A stretch of DNA of 56,116 nucleotides from Acholeplasmatales bacterium (lineage in GTDB: Bacteria > Bacillota_I > Bacilli_A > Acholeplasmatales > Anaeroplasmataceae), in contig CAAGAX010000025.1 of the NCBI GenBank assembly GCA_900767915.1, forward strand, positions 1-56,116, read 5' to 3'. Below the pieces are notes generated by a model. That model was not told the DNA's origin and ran no database searches. It worked only from the letters and a program-made list of their open reading frames with translations. This document shows, piece after piece, positions 36,018 to 43,983 of the stretch. The translations under genes were made by a program, and so were the position numbers. Position 1 is the stretch's first letter, and every line of letters begins with the position of its first letter.

Positions 36018-37382
36018 ATGCATGAAATGGTTATGACAGAAGGCTCATTATTTAAAAAGATATTTATTTTTAGCCTTCCATTAATTTTATCTAATTTATT
36101 ACAGGTTTTATTTAATATGTCTGATATAGCAGTAATAGGTAATTTTGCTGGTGACATTGCTTTAGGTTCAGTTGGATCATGCTCAACACTAGTATTATTA
36201 TTTACTGGCTTTTTGATTGGTATGGGAAATGGAGTGAATGTAATTATCGCAAAATCAATTGGATTGAAGGATAAAAATGGTATTCAAGAAGGTATTCATA
36301 CTTCATTTATTTTATGCTTAATTACAGGTTTTATAATAATGGGATTAGGTATGGCTTTATCAAAACCAATTTTATATATCCTAAAGACTAAGGATGAATT
36401 AATAGATGGAGCTATTTTATATACAAGCTTATATTTTATTGGTATGCCTGCTATGGCTATATATAATTGGGGTAATGGTATATATAGTGCTAAAGGAAAT
36501 ACTAAAATTCCATTATTCTTTTTATTAATTGCTGGAATTATAAATATAGGCTTAAATTTATTTTTTGTAATAGGCTTAAAGCTTGATGTTGCTGGAGTTG
36601 CAATGGCTACATTTATTTCCCAATATATTTCTGCATTTTTAATTATTATTTCTTTAGTGTTTACAAAAGATTATTCTAATTTCTCCTTTCGTAAGCTAAA
36701 AATAGAAAAGCATCAAGCAAAAGAAATTTTATTAATTGGAATTCCCTCTGGGTTTCAAAATTCAATATTTGCTATTGCAAATTTATTTATTCAAAGTGGT
36801 GTTAATACTTTTGATCATATAATGGTTTCTGGTAATAGTGCTGCTATGAATGCTGATAGTTTAATTTTTGATGTTATGACTGCTTTTTATACTGCTTGTT
36901 CAACATTTATGAGTCAAAATCTTGGTGCTGGAAAAAAGAAAAGAATTTTAAAAAGCTATTTTATTTCTCTATTATATTCTTTTATTATAGCTTTTATTTT
37001 AGGATATGGATTAGTGCTATTTGGTAGACCATTTTTGCATTTGTTTTCTAATAGTGAAGAGGTAATTGATGCAGGTATGAAGAGATTAACTATTATGGGT
37101 TTTTGTTATTGCTTTTCGGCCTTCATGGATTGTACAATTGCTGCCTCACGTGGATTAGGAAAGAGTATTATCCCTACATTCATTGTAATAATGGGCTCTT
37201 GCGTATTTAGAGTGATTTGGGTTTATACTATATTTGCTTATTATCAAACATTTCAGGCTTTATATTTAGTATATATTTGCTCGTGGATTATCACTGCATT
37301 ATTTGAAATTGCTTATTTTGTTTATATTTATAGAAAAACAATGGAAAAATTCTTTCCTGATGATATAAAAAATAATATTTAA
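36018..37382 (+). CDS. MATE family efflux transporter
   Basis: A 454-residue multidrug and toxin extrusion protein with twelve hydrophobic helices. The N-terminal MTEGSLFKKIFIFSLPLILS and LFNMSDIAVIGNF, and the later internal repeat (about residue 235 on) with GIPSGFQNSIF, match the DinF/NorM-like branch common in gut Bacillota. It exports cationic compounds in exchange for sodium or protons. An AAAAGGAG site precedes the ATG. Substrate unknown. Confidence 0.95.
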   Translation: MHEMVMTEGSLFKKIFIFSLPLILSNLLQVLFNMSDIAVIGNFAGDIALGSVGSCSTLVLLFTGFLIGMGNGVNVIIAKSIGLKDKNGIQEGIHTSFILCLITGFIIMGLGMALSKPILYILKTKDELIDGAILYTSLYFIGMPAMAIYNWGNGIYSAKGNTKIPLFFLLIAGIINIGLNLFFVIGLKLDVAGVAMATFISQYISAFLIIISLVFTKDYSNFSFRKLKIEKHQAKEILLIGIPSGFQNSIFAIANLFIQSGVNTFDHIMVSGNSAAMNADSLIFDVMTAFYTACSTFMSQNLGAGKKKRILKSYFISLLYSFIIAFILGYGLVLFGRPFLHLFSNSEEVIDAGMKRLTIMGFCYCFSAFMDCTIAASRGLGKSIIPTFIVIMGSCVFRVIWVYTIFAYYQTFQALYLVYICSWIITALFEIAYFVYIYRKTMEKFFPDDIKNNI

Positions 37383-37425
37383 TTTTATATGAAAATATTT
37401 TCAAAAAATACAATAATTTTTTTTC

Positions 37426-37454
37426 TTGCTATCAAAGAATAAATATGTTAAAAT
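37426..37454 (+). promoter_or_regulatory. sigma-A promoter of rpsF-ssb-rpsR
   Basis: TTGCTA, 17 bases, TAAAAT. A structured leader of about 65 bases follows. Confidence 0.72.
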
Positions 37455-37460
37455 TATTAA

Positions 37461-37520
37461 GCGTTCGTGTGAACGTCCTTGCCTAGACCAACTATTCTAG
37501 GCCAAAAGTCCATAAGGAGG
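37461..37520 (+). ncRNA. structured 5-prime leader of rpsF, candidate S6:S18 control element
   Basis: Two hairpins: CGTTC-GTGT-GAACG (37462-37475) and GCCTAGA with TCTAGGC (37481-37502), followed by the ribosome binding site. Ribosomal S6-S18 operons in many bacteria have an autoregulatory leader bound by the S6:S18 pair. The position fits, but I could not confirm the consensus by eye. Confidence 0.45.
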
Positions 37521-37530
37521 TTTTTAAAAG

Positions 37531-37818
37531 ATGAAGAAGTATGAGGTAATGTACATTTTACGTTCTAATCTAGACGCTGAATCAATTAAGGCTGAGGTAG
37601 AAGCACAAAAGGCTGTTTTCACTTCAAATGATTCAAAGGTTTTAGAATGTAAGGAATGGGGCTTCAGAGAGTTAGCTTACGAAATCGAGCATAATAAGAA
37701 AGGTTATTATGTTTGGATGTTAGTTGAAGCTACTAAAGAAGCTATCAATGAATTTGATCGTCTTGCTAAGATTAGTGAGAAGATTATTCGTCACATCGTT
37801 GTTGTAGACGGTAAGTAA
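37531..37818 (+). CDS. rpsF: 30S ribosomal protein S6
   Basis: A 95-residue protein of the small subunit platform that forms a pair with S18. MKKYEVMYILRSNLDAE and GFRELAYEIEHNKKGYYVWM are diagnostic, and the length is normal. It is first in the conserved rpsF-ssb-rpsR operon. AAGGAGG precedes the ATG, and Arg and Phe codon choices are those of highly expressed genes. Confidence 0.98.
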   Translation: MKKYEVMYILRSNLDAESIKAEVEAQKAVFTSNDSKVLECKEWGFRELAYEIEHNKKGYYVWMLVEATKEAINEFDRLAKISEKIIRHIVVVDGK

Positions 37819-37835
37819 TTCTTAGGAGGCTTACT

Positions 37836-38339
37836 ATGAATAAGGTGCTTATAACAGGAAGAATAACAAGAGATCCAGAAATTAGATATACTCAATCTGG
37901 TATGTCTAGTTTAAGATTTTCTGTAGCTGTTGATAGAAACGTTGCAAGAGATGCTAATGGAAATAGACAAGCTGATTTTATTAACTGTGTTGCTTTTTCT
38001 CAACACGCTGACTTTATTTCTCGTTATGTCCATAAGGGAAATATGTTATGTATTGAAGGAAGAATTCAAACTGGTTCATATCAAAATCAACAAGGCGCAA
38101 CAGTTTATACAACTGATGTAGTTGTTGAGCGAGTTGAAAATCTAACACCTAGAGGAGATTCACAACAGCCTCAGCAACAGCAACAAAGCTTCCAACAAAA
38201 TCCATATCAAGGCTATAATAACCCTACATATGGTCAACCTAAAACTCAACAACCAACTTATCAGGCACCAAAAGCTCCTGAGCCAGCTGCTCCAGAAAGC
38301 TTTGATGTAGGTGTTACTGATGATGATTTCCCATTCTAA
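37836..38339 (+). CDS. ssb: single-stranded DNA-binding protein
   Basis: A 167-residue SSB. The N-terminal OB domain (1-110) has VLITGRITRDPEIRYT, the conserved FINCVAF and GNMLCIEGRIQTGSY. A Gln/Pro-rich flexible linker follows, and the C-terminal tip DDDFPF is the docking peptide for repair and replication proteins. It coats single-stranded DNA during replication. It lies 17 bases after rpsF, with AGGAGG before the ATG. Confidence 0.98.
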   Translation: MNKVLITGRITRDPEIRYTQSGMSSLRFSVAVDRNVARDANGNRQADFINCVAFSQHADFISRYVHKGNMLCIEGRIQTGSYQNQQGATVYTTDVVVERVENLTPRGDSQQPQQQQQSFQQNPYQGYNNPTYGQPKTQQPTYQAPKAPEPAAPESFDVGVTDDDFPF

Positions 38340-38361
38340 AATTATAAAGGAGGAACGAAAG

Positions 38362-38610
38362 ATGCAACAAAATAGAAGAAATGATCGTGATGGTCAACGT
38401 CGTGGTCGTAAAAAAGTTTGCTACTTTACTCAAAACCATATTGAGCATATTGATTTTAAAGATGTAGATTTATTAAGAAAGTATGTAACTGATAGAGGAA
38501 AGATTTTACCTCGTCGTGCTACTGGTACATCTGCTAAGTATCAAAGAAAGCTTGCTATTGCTATTAAGCGTGCTCGTCATATGGCTTTATTACCATTCGT
38601 TAAAGACTAA
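38362..38610 (+). CDS. rpsR: 30S ribosomal protein S18
   Basis: An 82-residue protein. I chose the ATG at 38362 because AAAGGAGG is at the right distance; the longer reading from 38311 would lie within ssb. The basic start NRRNDRDGQRRGRKK, VCYFTQNHIEHIDFKDVDLL and ILPRRATGTSAKYQRKLA are typical. A terminator follows at 38662. Confidence 0.98.
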   Translation: MQQNRRNDRDGQRRGRKKVCYFTQNHIEHIDFKDVDLLRKYVTDRGKILPRRATGTSAKYQRKLAIAIKRARHMALLPFVKD

Positions 38611-38661
38611 TTTTTCGAATATAATAAAATAAGTGAATAGCTATATATTTATTAGTAAAGG

Positions 38662-38688
38662 AAGACCTTGTTTGTGAGGTCTTTTTTT
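38662..38688 (+). terminator. terminator of rpsF-ssb-rpsR
   Basis: AAGACCT and AGGTCTT pair around an eight-base loop, then seven T residues. Confidence 0.87.
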
Positions 38689-38821
38689 CTTTTTGAAACT
38701 ATTTATTATCATATTAATATTCAATATTTATCATAAAATAATTAAAATATCACATTTTTCTAATTTTAAAATCAAAAAACAATCATATTTTATGATTTTT
38801 TTAAGAAATTTTAAAAAAAAT
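38689..38821. other. AT-rich intergenic stretch, nothing recognised
   Basis: Very AT-rich spacer between the S18 terminator and the glnN promoter. An open frame of 63 codons exists here but has a Lys/Ile/Phe/Asn-only composition and no ribosome binding site. Confidence 0.6.
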
Positions 38822-38860
38822 AATCAAACTATTGCCAAAATGTTTGATTTTGTATATAAT
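38822..38860 (+). promoter_or_regulatory. glnN promoter overlapped by an inverted repeat
   Basis: TTGCCA (38832-38837), 17 bases, TATAAT (38855-38860). A perfect inverted repeat, AATCAAAC (38822-38829) and GTTTGATT (38842-38849), surrounds the -35 box, a position suited to a repressor. Confidence 0.65.
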
Positions 38861-38911
38861 ATTACTAGAAACAAAAGAAATTAATATTTCTAAGTTTTAT
38901 GGAGGGGCAAA

Positions 38912-40990
38912 ATGGATTTTGATAATAAAGATTTTGGAACAAATGTATTTTCTGAAGCTGTAATGAGAGAAAAGCTTCCTGGACCAGTTTACGATAAATG
39001 GTGTGAAGCAGTTAATAAGGAGGATGCCTTAGATACAAATACAGCTGCTGCAATTGCACATGCAATGAAGGAATGGGCAATTTCAAAGGGATGTACTCAC
39101 TATACTCACTGGTTTCATCCGCTAAATGGAACAACTGCAGAAAAGCATGATTCTTTTTTGGATAAGAAGAATGGTCAGACTATTACTAAATTTAGTGGTA
39201 AGGCCTTAATTAAAGGAGAGCCTGATGCATCAAGCTTTCCATCAGGAGGATTACGTTCTACATTTGAAGCTAGAGGCTATTCATATTGGGACTGTAGAAG
39301 TAATGCTTTTATTAGGGATAATATTTTATATGTACCATCTATTTTTGTTTCATTTAATGGTGATTCATTAGATGATAAGAAGCCACTTTTATCTTCAATA
39401 GAAGCTTTATCAAAGGAAGCTACTAGAGTATGTAACGCATTTGGTATGAAGGATGTAACATCTGTTGGTGCTTTTATTGGTCTTGAACAAGAATATTTCC
39501 TTGTTGATAAGGATTTATTTATGTCTCGTAGAGATTTGTTTTTAACAGGTCGTACATTATTAGGAACTTTACCTCCTAAGGGACAAGAGCTTGAGCAACA
39601 TTATTTTGGTACAATTCCACAAAGAGTAAAGCACTTTATGGATGAAATTGATGTAGAATTATGGAAGCTTGGTATTTATGCAAAAAGTGAACATAATGAG
39701 GTAGCTCCAGGTCAATTTGAATTAGCTCCTATTTACGCAAATCAAAATTTAGCAATCGATCAAAACATGATTATGATGGATGTTATGAGTCGTACAGCTT
39801 TAAAAAATGGCTTAGTTTGTTTACTTGCTGAAAAGCCATATAAGGGAGTAAATGGTAGTGGTAAGCATAATAATTATTCAATTATAACAAATACTGGTGT
39901 TATGCTATTTGACCCAGGTAAGGATAGTGCAGATAATGTTAGATTCTTAATCTTTACTGCTGCATTAATTAAGGCTTGTGATGAATATCCAGAATTAATT
40001 AGAATGGCATCATCAGGTCCAGGTAATGATTTCCGTTTAGGTGCTAATGAAGCTCCACCTGCTATTGTTTCAATGTTCTTATCTAAGCCTGTTGAGGATT
40101 TATTATTTGGTTTAACTTCAGGTAAACCTACAAGCTATGTTAAGAGTGCATTAAACGATTTTGGTATGCTATCAATTTCTGAATTGCCTAAGGATACATC
40201 AGATAGAAATAGAACATCTCCAGTAGCATTTACAGGTAATAAGTTTGAATTCCGTATGCTTGGATCTAGTCAAAATCCATCTGAATTAAATGTTGTAATT
40301 AATACTGCCTTAGCTAAATCTTTAGGTGAGATTGCCGATGAACTTGAAAACCATAAGTATCGCCAGGATGTTCGTAAGGCTGCAATTGAGATTGTTTCTG
40401 ACATTGTTAAAAAGCATGGTAGAGTTATATTTGATGGTGATGGCTATTCACAAGCTTGGGTAGAGGAAGCTTTAAAAAGAGGCATTCCAAACATTAAGAC
40501 ATTTGTAGAAGCAGTTCCTTATTTAACAAGTGAGAAGAGTATTGATTTATTTACTAAATATGGTATCTTTACTCGTGATGAATTATTCGCAAGAGAAGAA
40601 ATTAAATATGAACATTATGTAAATGTTAGATCAATTGAGATCCGTACTTTAATTTCAATGATTTATTCAGAATTTATTCCTGCATTGACAAAGGAAATTA
40701 AGGATATTACAACACTTGGTGAATATATGCCTAAGCATTTTGTTATAAAAGCTAAACATATTAGTGAAGCAATAGATAGAATTAGTGATGTTACAGAAGA
40801 ATTAAAGGCTAAATTTGAAACTGTAAGTCATATTAAAGATGTTAAAGAAAAGGCAATGGCAATTGTTCATGAAATAATGCCATTAGTTGATAAGGCTAGA
40901 TTTGAATGCGATACAATTGAAAGACATTTATCAGTTAAAAATCATCCATATCCTTCATATGAAAAGCTTTTCTTTGCATTAGATTTCTAA
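38912..40990 (+). CDS. glnN: glutamine synthetase type III
   Basis: A 692-residue GSIII that makes glutamine from glutamate, ammonia and ATP. GSIII is much longer than GlnA (about 450). Family landmarks are THYTHWFHPLNGTTAEKHD, FPSGGLRSTFEARGY, SEHNEVAPGQFELAPIY (metal ligands), GSGKHNNYS, SSGPGNDFRLGANEAPPA and FRMLGSSQNPSELN. It acts in the cytosol as a dodecamer. It is monocistronic, with a GGAGGGG site, its own promoter and a terminator. The palindrome at the -35 box suggests nitrogen control, but it does not match the GlnR consensus I know. Confidence 0.97.
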   Translation: MDFDNKDFGTNVFSEAVMREKLPGPVYDKWCEAVNKEDALDTNTAAAIAHAMKEWAISKGCTHYTHWFHPLNGTTAEKHDSFLDKKNGQTITKFSGKALIKGEPDASSFPSGGLRSTFEARGYSYWDCRSNAFIRDNILYVPSIFVSFNGDSLDDKKPLLSSIEALSKEATRVCNAFGMKDVTSVGAFIGLEQEYFLVDKDLFMSRRDLFLTGRTLLGTLPPKGQELEQHYFGTIPQRVKHFMDEIDVELWKLGIYAKSEHNEVAPGQFELAPIYANQNLAIDQNMIMMDVMSRTALKNGLVCLLAEKPYKGVNGSGKHNNYSIITNTGVMLFDPGKDSADNVRFLIFTAALIKACDEYPELIRMASSGPGNDFRLGANEAPPAIVSMFLSKPVEDLLFGLTSGKPTSYVKSALNDFGMLSISELPKDTSDRNRTSPVAFTGNKFEFRMLGSSQNPSELNVVINTALAKSLGEIADELENHKYRQDVRKAAIEIVSDIVKKHGRVIFDGDGYSQAWVEEALKRGIPNIKTFVEAVPYLTSEKSIDLFTKYGIFTRDELFAREEIKYEHYVNVRSIEIRTLISMIYSEFIPALTKEIKDITTLGEYMPKHFVIKAKHISEAIDRISDVTEELKAKFETVSHIKDVKEKAMAIVHEIMPLVDKARFECDTIERHLSVKNHPYPSYEKLFFALDF

Positions 40991-41004
40991 TATTAAATTA
41001 TTTT

Positions 41005-41035
41005 GGACTATGATTTTCATAGTCCTTTATTTTTT
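41005..41035 (+). terminator. terminator of glnN
   Basis: GGACTATGA and TCATAGTCC pair perfectly around TTT and run into a T-rich tail. Confidence 0.87.
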
Positions 41036-41037
41036 AA

Positions 41038-41066
41038 TTGAATAATTATATTTTTGTTATTATAAT
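41038..41066 (+). promoter_or_regulatory. sigma-A promoter of the DUF1653 gene
   Basis: TTGAAT, 17 bases, TATAAT, starting at the end of the glnN terminator tail. Confidence 0.75.
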
Positions 41067-41084
41067 TATTAATAGGTGATTGGT

Positions 41085-41330
41085 ATGAACAAACTTATTA
41101 TTAATGGAATTTATAAGCATTTTAAAGGTGATTATTATTTAGTTGAGGGAATAGCACTCGATTCTGAAACTAAAGAAGAAATGGTTATTTATAGAAGATT
41201 ATATGGTGATTGTGGATTATGGGTCAGAACTAAAAAAATGTTTTTAAGTGAGGTTGATCATAATAAATATCCAAAAATAAAACAAAAATATCGTTTTGAG
41301 TACCAAGACATAAAAAGTGTTGTTAAATAG
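41085..41330 (+). CDS. DUF1653 domain protein
   Basis: An 81-residue small protein whose whole length is the DUF1653 domain: GIYKHFKGDYYLVEGIALDS, EMVIYRRLYGDCGLWVR and a final MFLSEV. It has a small SH3-like beta barrel in relatives and no known function. The ATG at 41085 is preferred over GTG 41076 because GGTGAT is the ribosome binding site. It has its own promoter and a hairpin terminator. Confidence 0.9.
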   Translation: MNKLIINGIYKHFKGDYYLVEGIALDSETKEEMVIYRRLYGDCGLWVRTKKMFLSEVDHNKYPKIKQKYRFEYQDIKSVVK

Positions 41331-41348
41331 TGAATATTATATTAAATT

Positions 41349-41377
41349 GGTCTTAGTTAAAAAATAAGACCTTTTTG
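41349..41377 (+). terminator. terminator of the DUF1653 gene
   Basis: GGTCTTA and TAAGACC pair around a nine-base loop, then five T residues. Confidence 0.8.
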
Positions 41378-41403
41378 TAGCTAACTAGATACATAGCTTT
41401 TTA

Positions 41404-41432
41404 TTGATTATATTTCCCTTTTTTGCTATAAT
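41404..41432 (+). promoter_or_regulatory. sigma-A promoter of the gdpP/L9-dnaB-prfA operon
   Basis: TTGATT, 17 bases, TATAAT. Transcription would begin near 41439. Confidence 0.72.
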
Positions 41433-41485
41433 TAAGTGGATGTTTTTGCTTAATATTAATGTCTATTATACGAGGAGGCTATATT

Positions 41486-43972
41486 GTGAAAAAAGGATTA
41501 TTTTATTATATATCTCTAGTTATTAGTGCTTTAGCTTTATTAGCAAGCTGTATTTTTTGTTATATAAGTGGAAGTGCCTTCTTTTTAGAGCCTAATATAG
41601 AAGGTAATAAGGTATATTTTATTAGTATGCTATTACTAGTATTATTTTTTACTATAAGCACTATTACTATTCTAGCTATAACAATCCAAAAGGATAGTAG
41701 AGAAAAAATTAATGATTTAAATATTAGATTGAAAAAATGGACAGAGATTTCTTATCATATAAATAAAGCTGGAGATGAAGTATTTAATAGCCTTCCTATA
41801 GGTATATTAATTTATGATATTGATTATATGTCTTCATGGGCTAATCAATATATTGATGATATATTTCATATTAAATTATCTGAAAACCCTATTAGATTAG
41901 ATAAGCTAATTGAATCTATATATAAAAATGTATTAGAAAATCAAGAAAACTTCACTGTTGAATATGAGAATCATAATTATGATGTAGTTCATAATAAGAA
42001 TAATAAAACATTATATTTCTTTGAAGTAACTGAAAGAGAAAATCTAAAAAAGAGATATAATGCCAGAGTATTATCTATTGGTATTATAAGCTTAGATAAT
42101 CTTGATGATTTCTTAAAAACTCATGATATGCAAGAAAGAGCTGAGATTAGAGGTCGTATTTTAGGTGAAATTTCTAAATATGCAAATATATATGATTGTT
42201 ATTTACAAACATTATCTAATGATAGAATGATGATTACATTTGATAGGGAAAATTTAGATAGAATGATTGAGGATAAATTTTCATTCATAAATAGCATCCG
42301 TGCCATTTCAAATGAAAATCACTTAAAGGCATCTATTTCAATGGGTGTTGCCTGTTGGGATATTGATTCAGCTGGATTAGGAGAATTAGCTCAAAATGCT
42401 TTAGATTTAGCTGAAAAACGTGGTGGAGATCAGATTGTTGTTAATATTGAGCAACAAAAGGTTCAATTCTTTGGTGGTAATACAAATTCATTAGAGAAGA
42501 ATACACTTGTTGAAGCTCGTAGACAAACATTAGCTTTCAAAGAGGATATTGAATCTAGCGATAATGTATTAATTATGTGTCATAATTTTGCTGATTGTGA
42601 TGCAATTGGTTCTATGATAGCTGTATATCATTTAGCTATATCATCAGGTAAGGAAACAAAAATGATTTTTGATCCTAATAAGGCTGATGTTACTGTTAAA
42701 AAAATTTATAGTATTATTGAAAAAACTCCTGAGCTTATTCAAGCATTTGTTTCAGTTGAAAAGGCTATGGATATGATTAATTCTAATACTTTATTAATTA
42801 TTACTGATACACAATCTCCTAAGATGGTTATGTTCCCTGAAATATTATCATATATTAAGAGGTATTCAGTAATTGACCATCATAGAGCTGGAGAATTAGG
42901 CTATGAAGGATATTTGAATTATTATGTTGAAACTTCAGCATCCTCTACTGTAGAGCTTGTAAGTGAAATGTTTATGTTCTATAATCCAAATATAGTAGTA
43001 ACCCCACTTGAGGCTTCTATTATGCTTGCAGGTATTATTGTTGATACTAATAACTTTACTGTTAGATCTGGAAATAGAACATTTGAAGCTGCTGCTACAT
43101 TAAAGACTATGGGAGCAGATATGATATTTGTTCGTAAGCTATTACAGGAAAATATTGAAATTGAAAGAGTATTAGCTCAAGCTTTAATGAATGTTGAATT
43201 ATTTGGAGATAGATTCTCAATTGTTTGCTTAGACGATTCAGTAAAGATTCAAGATCGAACTACACTTGCAAAGATTTCAGATAAACAATTAACTATTGAG
43301 GGTGTAGACGCCTCATTTACTATTGGTAAAATTTCTGATGGAGTTTATGGTATTTCTGCAAGAAGCTTAGGTGATAGAATAAATGTTCAATCTATTATGG
43401 AAATAATGGGTGGAGGTGGACATTTTAATTCTGCTGCAATGCAAACTAAGGAAAAGAATTCATTAGAATTAAAGGATGAGCTTGAAAAGATTTTAAGATT
43501 AGAATATCTAGAAGGAGGAGAAGGAGTTATGAAGGTAATTTTATTAGCTGATGTTAAGGGTAAAGGAAAGAAGGATCAAATTATTGATGTTTCAAATGGC
43601 TATGGTAATTATTTATTAACTAATAAGCTTGCTGAACAAGCTACACAAGAGAATTTAAAGGAATTTGAAAAGAGAAAGGCTTTAGAACAACAAGAAGCAT
43701 TAAATAGAAAAAATTTATTATTAAAGCTAAAGGATGACATTCAGGATAAATCAATTGTTGTTCAAATAAAGGTTGGTCCTAATGGAAAAAGCTTTGGCCA
43801 TATTACTACAAAGCTAATTAGTGAGGAATTTGAACGTCAAGCAGGTATTTCTATTGATAAACAAAAGCTTGAAATTCCAGCAGAAATTAATTCAGTAGGT
43901 ATTTATACAGTTAATGCTAAGATTGATACAGATATAGTTGCATCATTTACAGTTAAAGTTGTAGAAAAATAA
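41486..43972 (+). CDS. gdpP: c-di-AMP phosphodiesterase GdpP fused to ribosomal protein L9
   Basis: An 828-residue protein from GTG 41486, set by CGAGGAGG. Two N-terminal helices (about 5-25 and 45-65), a PAS-like segment, a degenerate GGDEF domain (about 180-320), then DHH and DHHA1 domains: FADCDAIGS (Asp370, Asp372), DHHRAG from 464 and GGGGH from 642. This part equals full-length GdpP and should hydrolyse c-di-AMP. With no stop codon, residue 682 onward is a complete bL9 (VILLADVKGKGKKD, SNGYGNYLLTNKLA). The usual order is separate gdpP, rplI, dnaB genes. The ribosome binding site before the L9 Met may also release free L9. Confidence 0.93.
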   Translation: MKKGLFYYISLVISALALLASCIFCYISGSAFFLEPNIEGNKVYFISMLLLVLFFTISTITILAITIQKDSREKINDLNIRLKKWTEISYHINKAGDEVFNSLPIGILIYDIDYMSSWANQYIDDIFHIKLSENPIRLDKLIESIYKNVLENQENFTVEYENHNYDVVHNKNNKTLYFFEVTERENLKKRYNARVLSIGIISLDNLDDFLKTHDMQERAEIRGRILGEISKYANIYDCYLQTLSNDRMMITFDRENLDRMIEDKFSFINSIRAISNENHLKASISMGVACWDIDSAGLGELAQNALDLAEKRGGDQIVVNIEQQKVQFFGGNTNSLEKNTLVEARRQTLAFKEDIESSDNVLIMCHNFADCDAIGSMIAVYHLAISSGKETKMIFDPNKADVTVKKIYSIIEKTPELIQAFVSVEKAMDMINSNTLLIITDTQSPKMVMFPEILSYIKRYSVIDHHRAGELGYEGYLNYYVETSASSTVELVSEMFMFYNPNIVVTPLEASIMLAGIIVDTNNFTVRSGNRTFEAAATLKTMGADMIFVRKLLQENIEIERVLAQALMNVELFGDRFSIVCLDDSVKIQDRTTLAKISDKQLTIEGVDASFTIGKISDGVYGISARSLGDRINVQSIMEIMGGGGHFNSAAMQTKEKNSLELKDELEKILRLEYLEGGEGVMKVILLADVKGKGKKDQIIDVSNGYGNYLLTNKLAEQATQENLKEFEKRKALEQQEALNRKNLLLKLKDDIQDKSIVVQIKVGPNGKSFGHITTKLISEEFERQAGISIDKQKLEIPAEINSVGIYTVNAKIDTDIVASFTVKVVEK
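43511..43972 (+). CDS. rplI: ribosomal protein L9, internal translation start within the gdpP fusion
   Basis: The L9 part starts at ATG 43529 in frame with gdpP. GGAGGAGAAGGAG (within 43514-43525) is a strong ribosome binding site at the right distance. From this ATG the product is 147 residues, the standard length for L9, which binds 23S rRNA at the base of the L1 stalk. The simplest reading is that free L9 is made from this site, with or without a fusion. The feature starts at the binding site; coding starts at 43529. Confidence 0.75.
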   Translation, partial: EGGEGVMKVILLADVKGKGKKDQIIDVSNGYGNYLLTNKLAEQATQENLKEFEKRKALEQQEALNRKNLLLKLKDDIQDKSIVVQIKVGPNGKSFGHITTKLISEEFERQAGISIDKQKLEIPAEINSVGIYTVNAKIDTDIVASFTVKVVEK

Positions 43973-43983
43973 AGAGGTAATTT

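Noticed and set aside
38693..38884. 63-codon open frame before glnN
   Set aside because: It is rich only in Lys, Ile, Phe and Asn, as expected from AT-rich DNA, lacks a ribosome binding site, and covers the glnN promoter.
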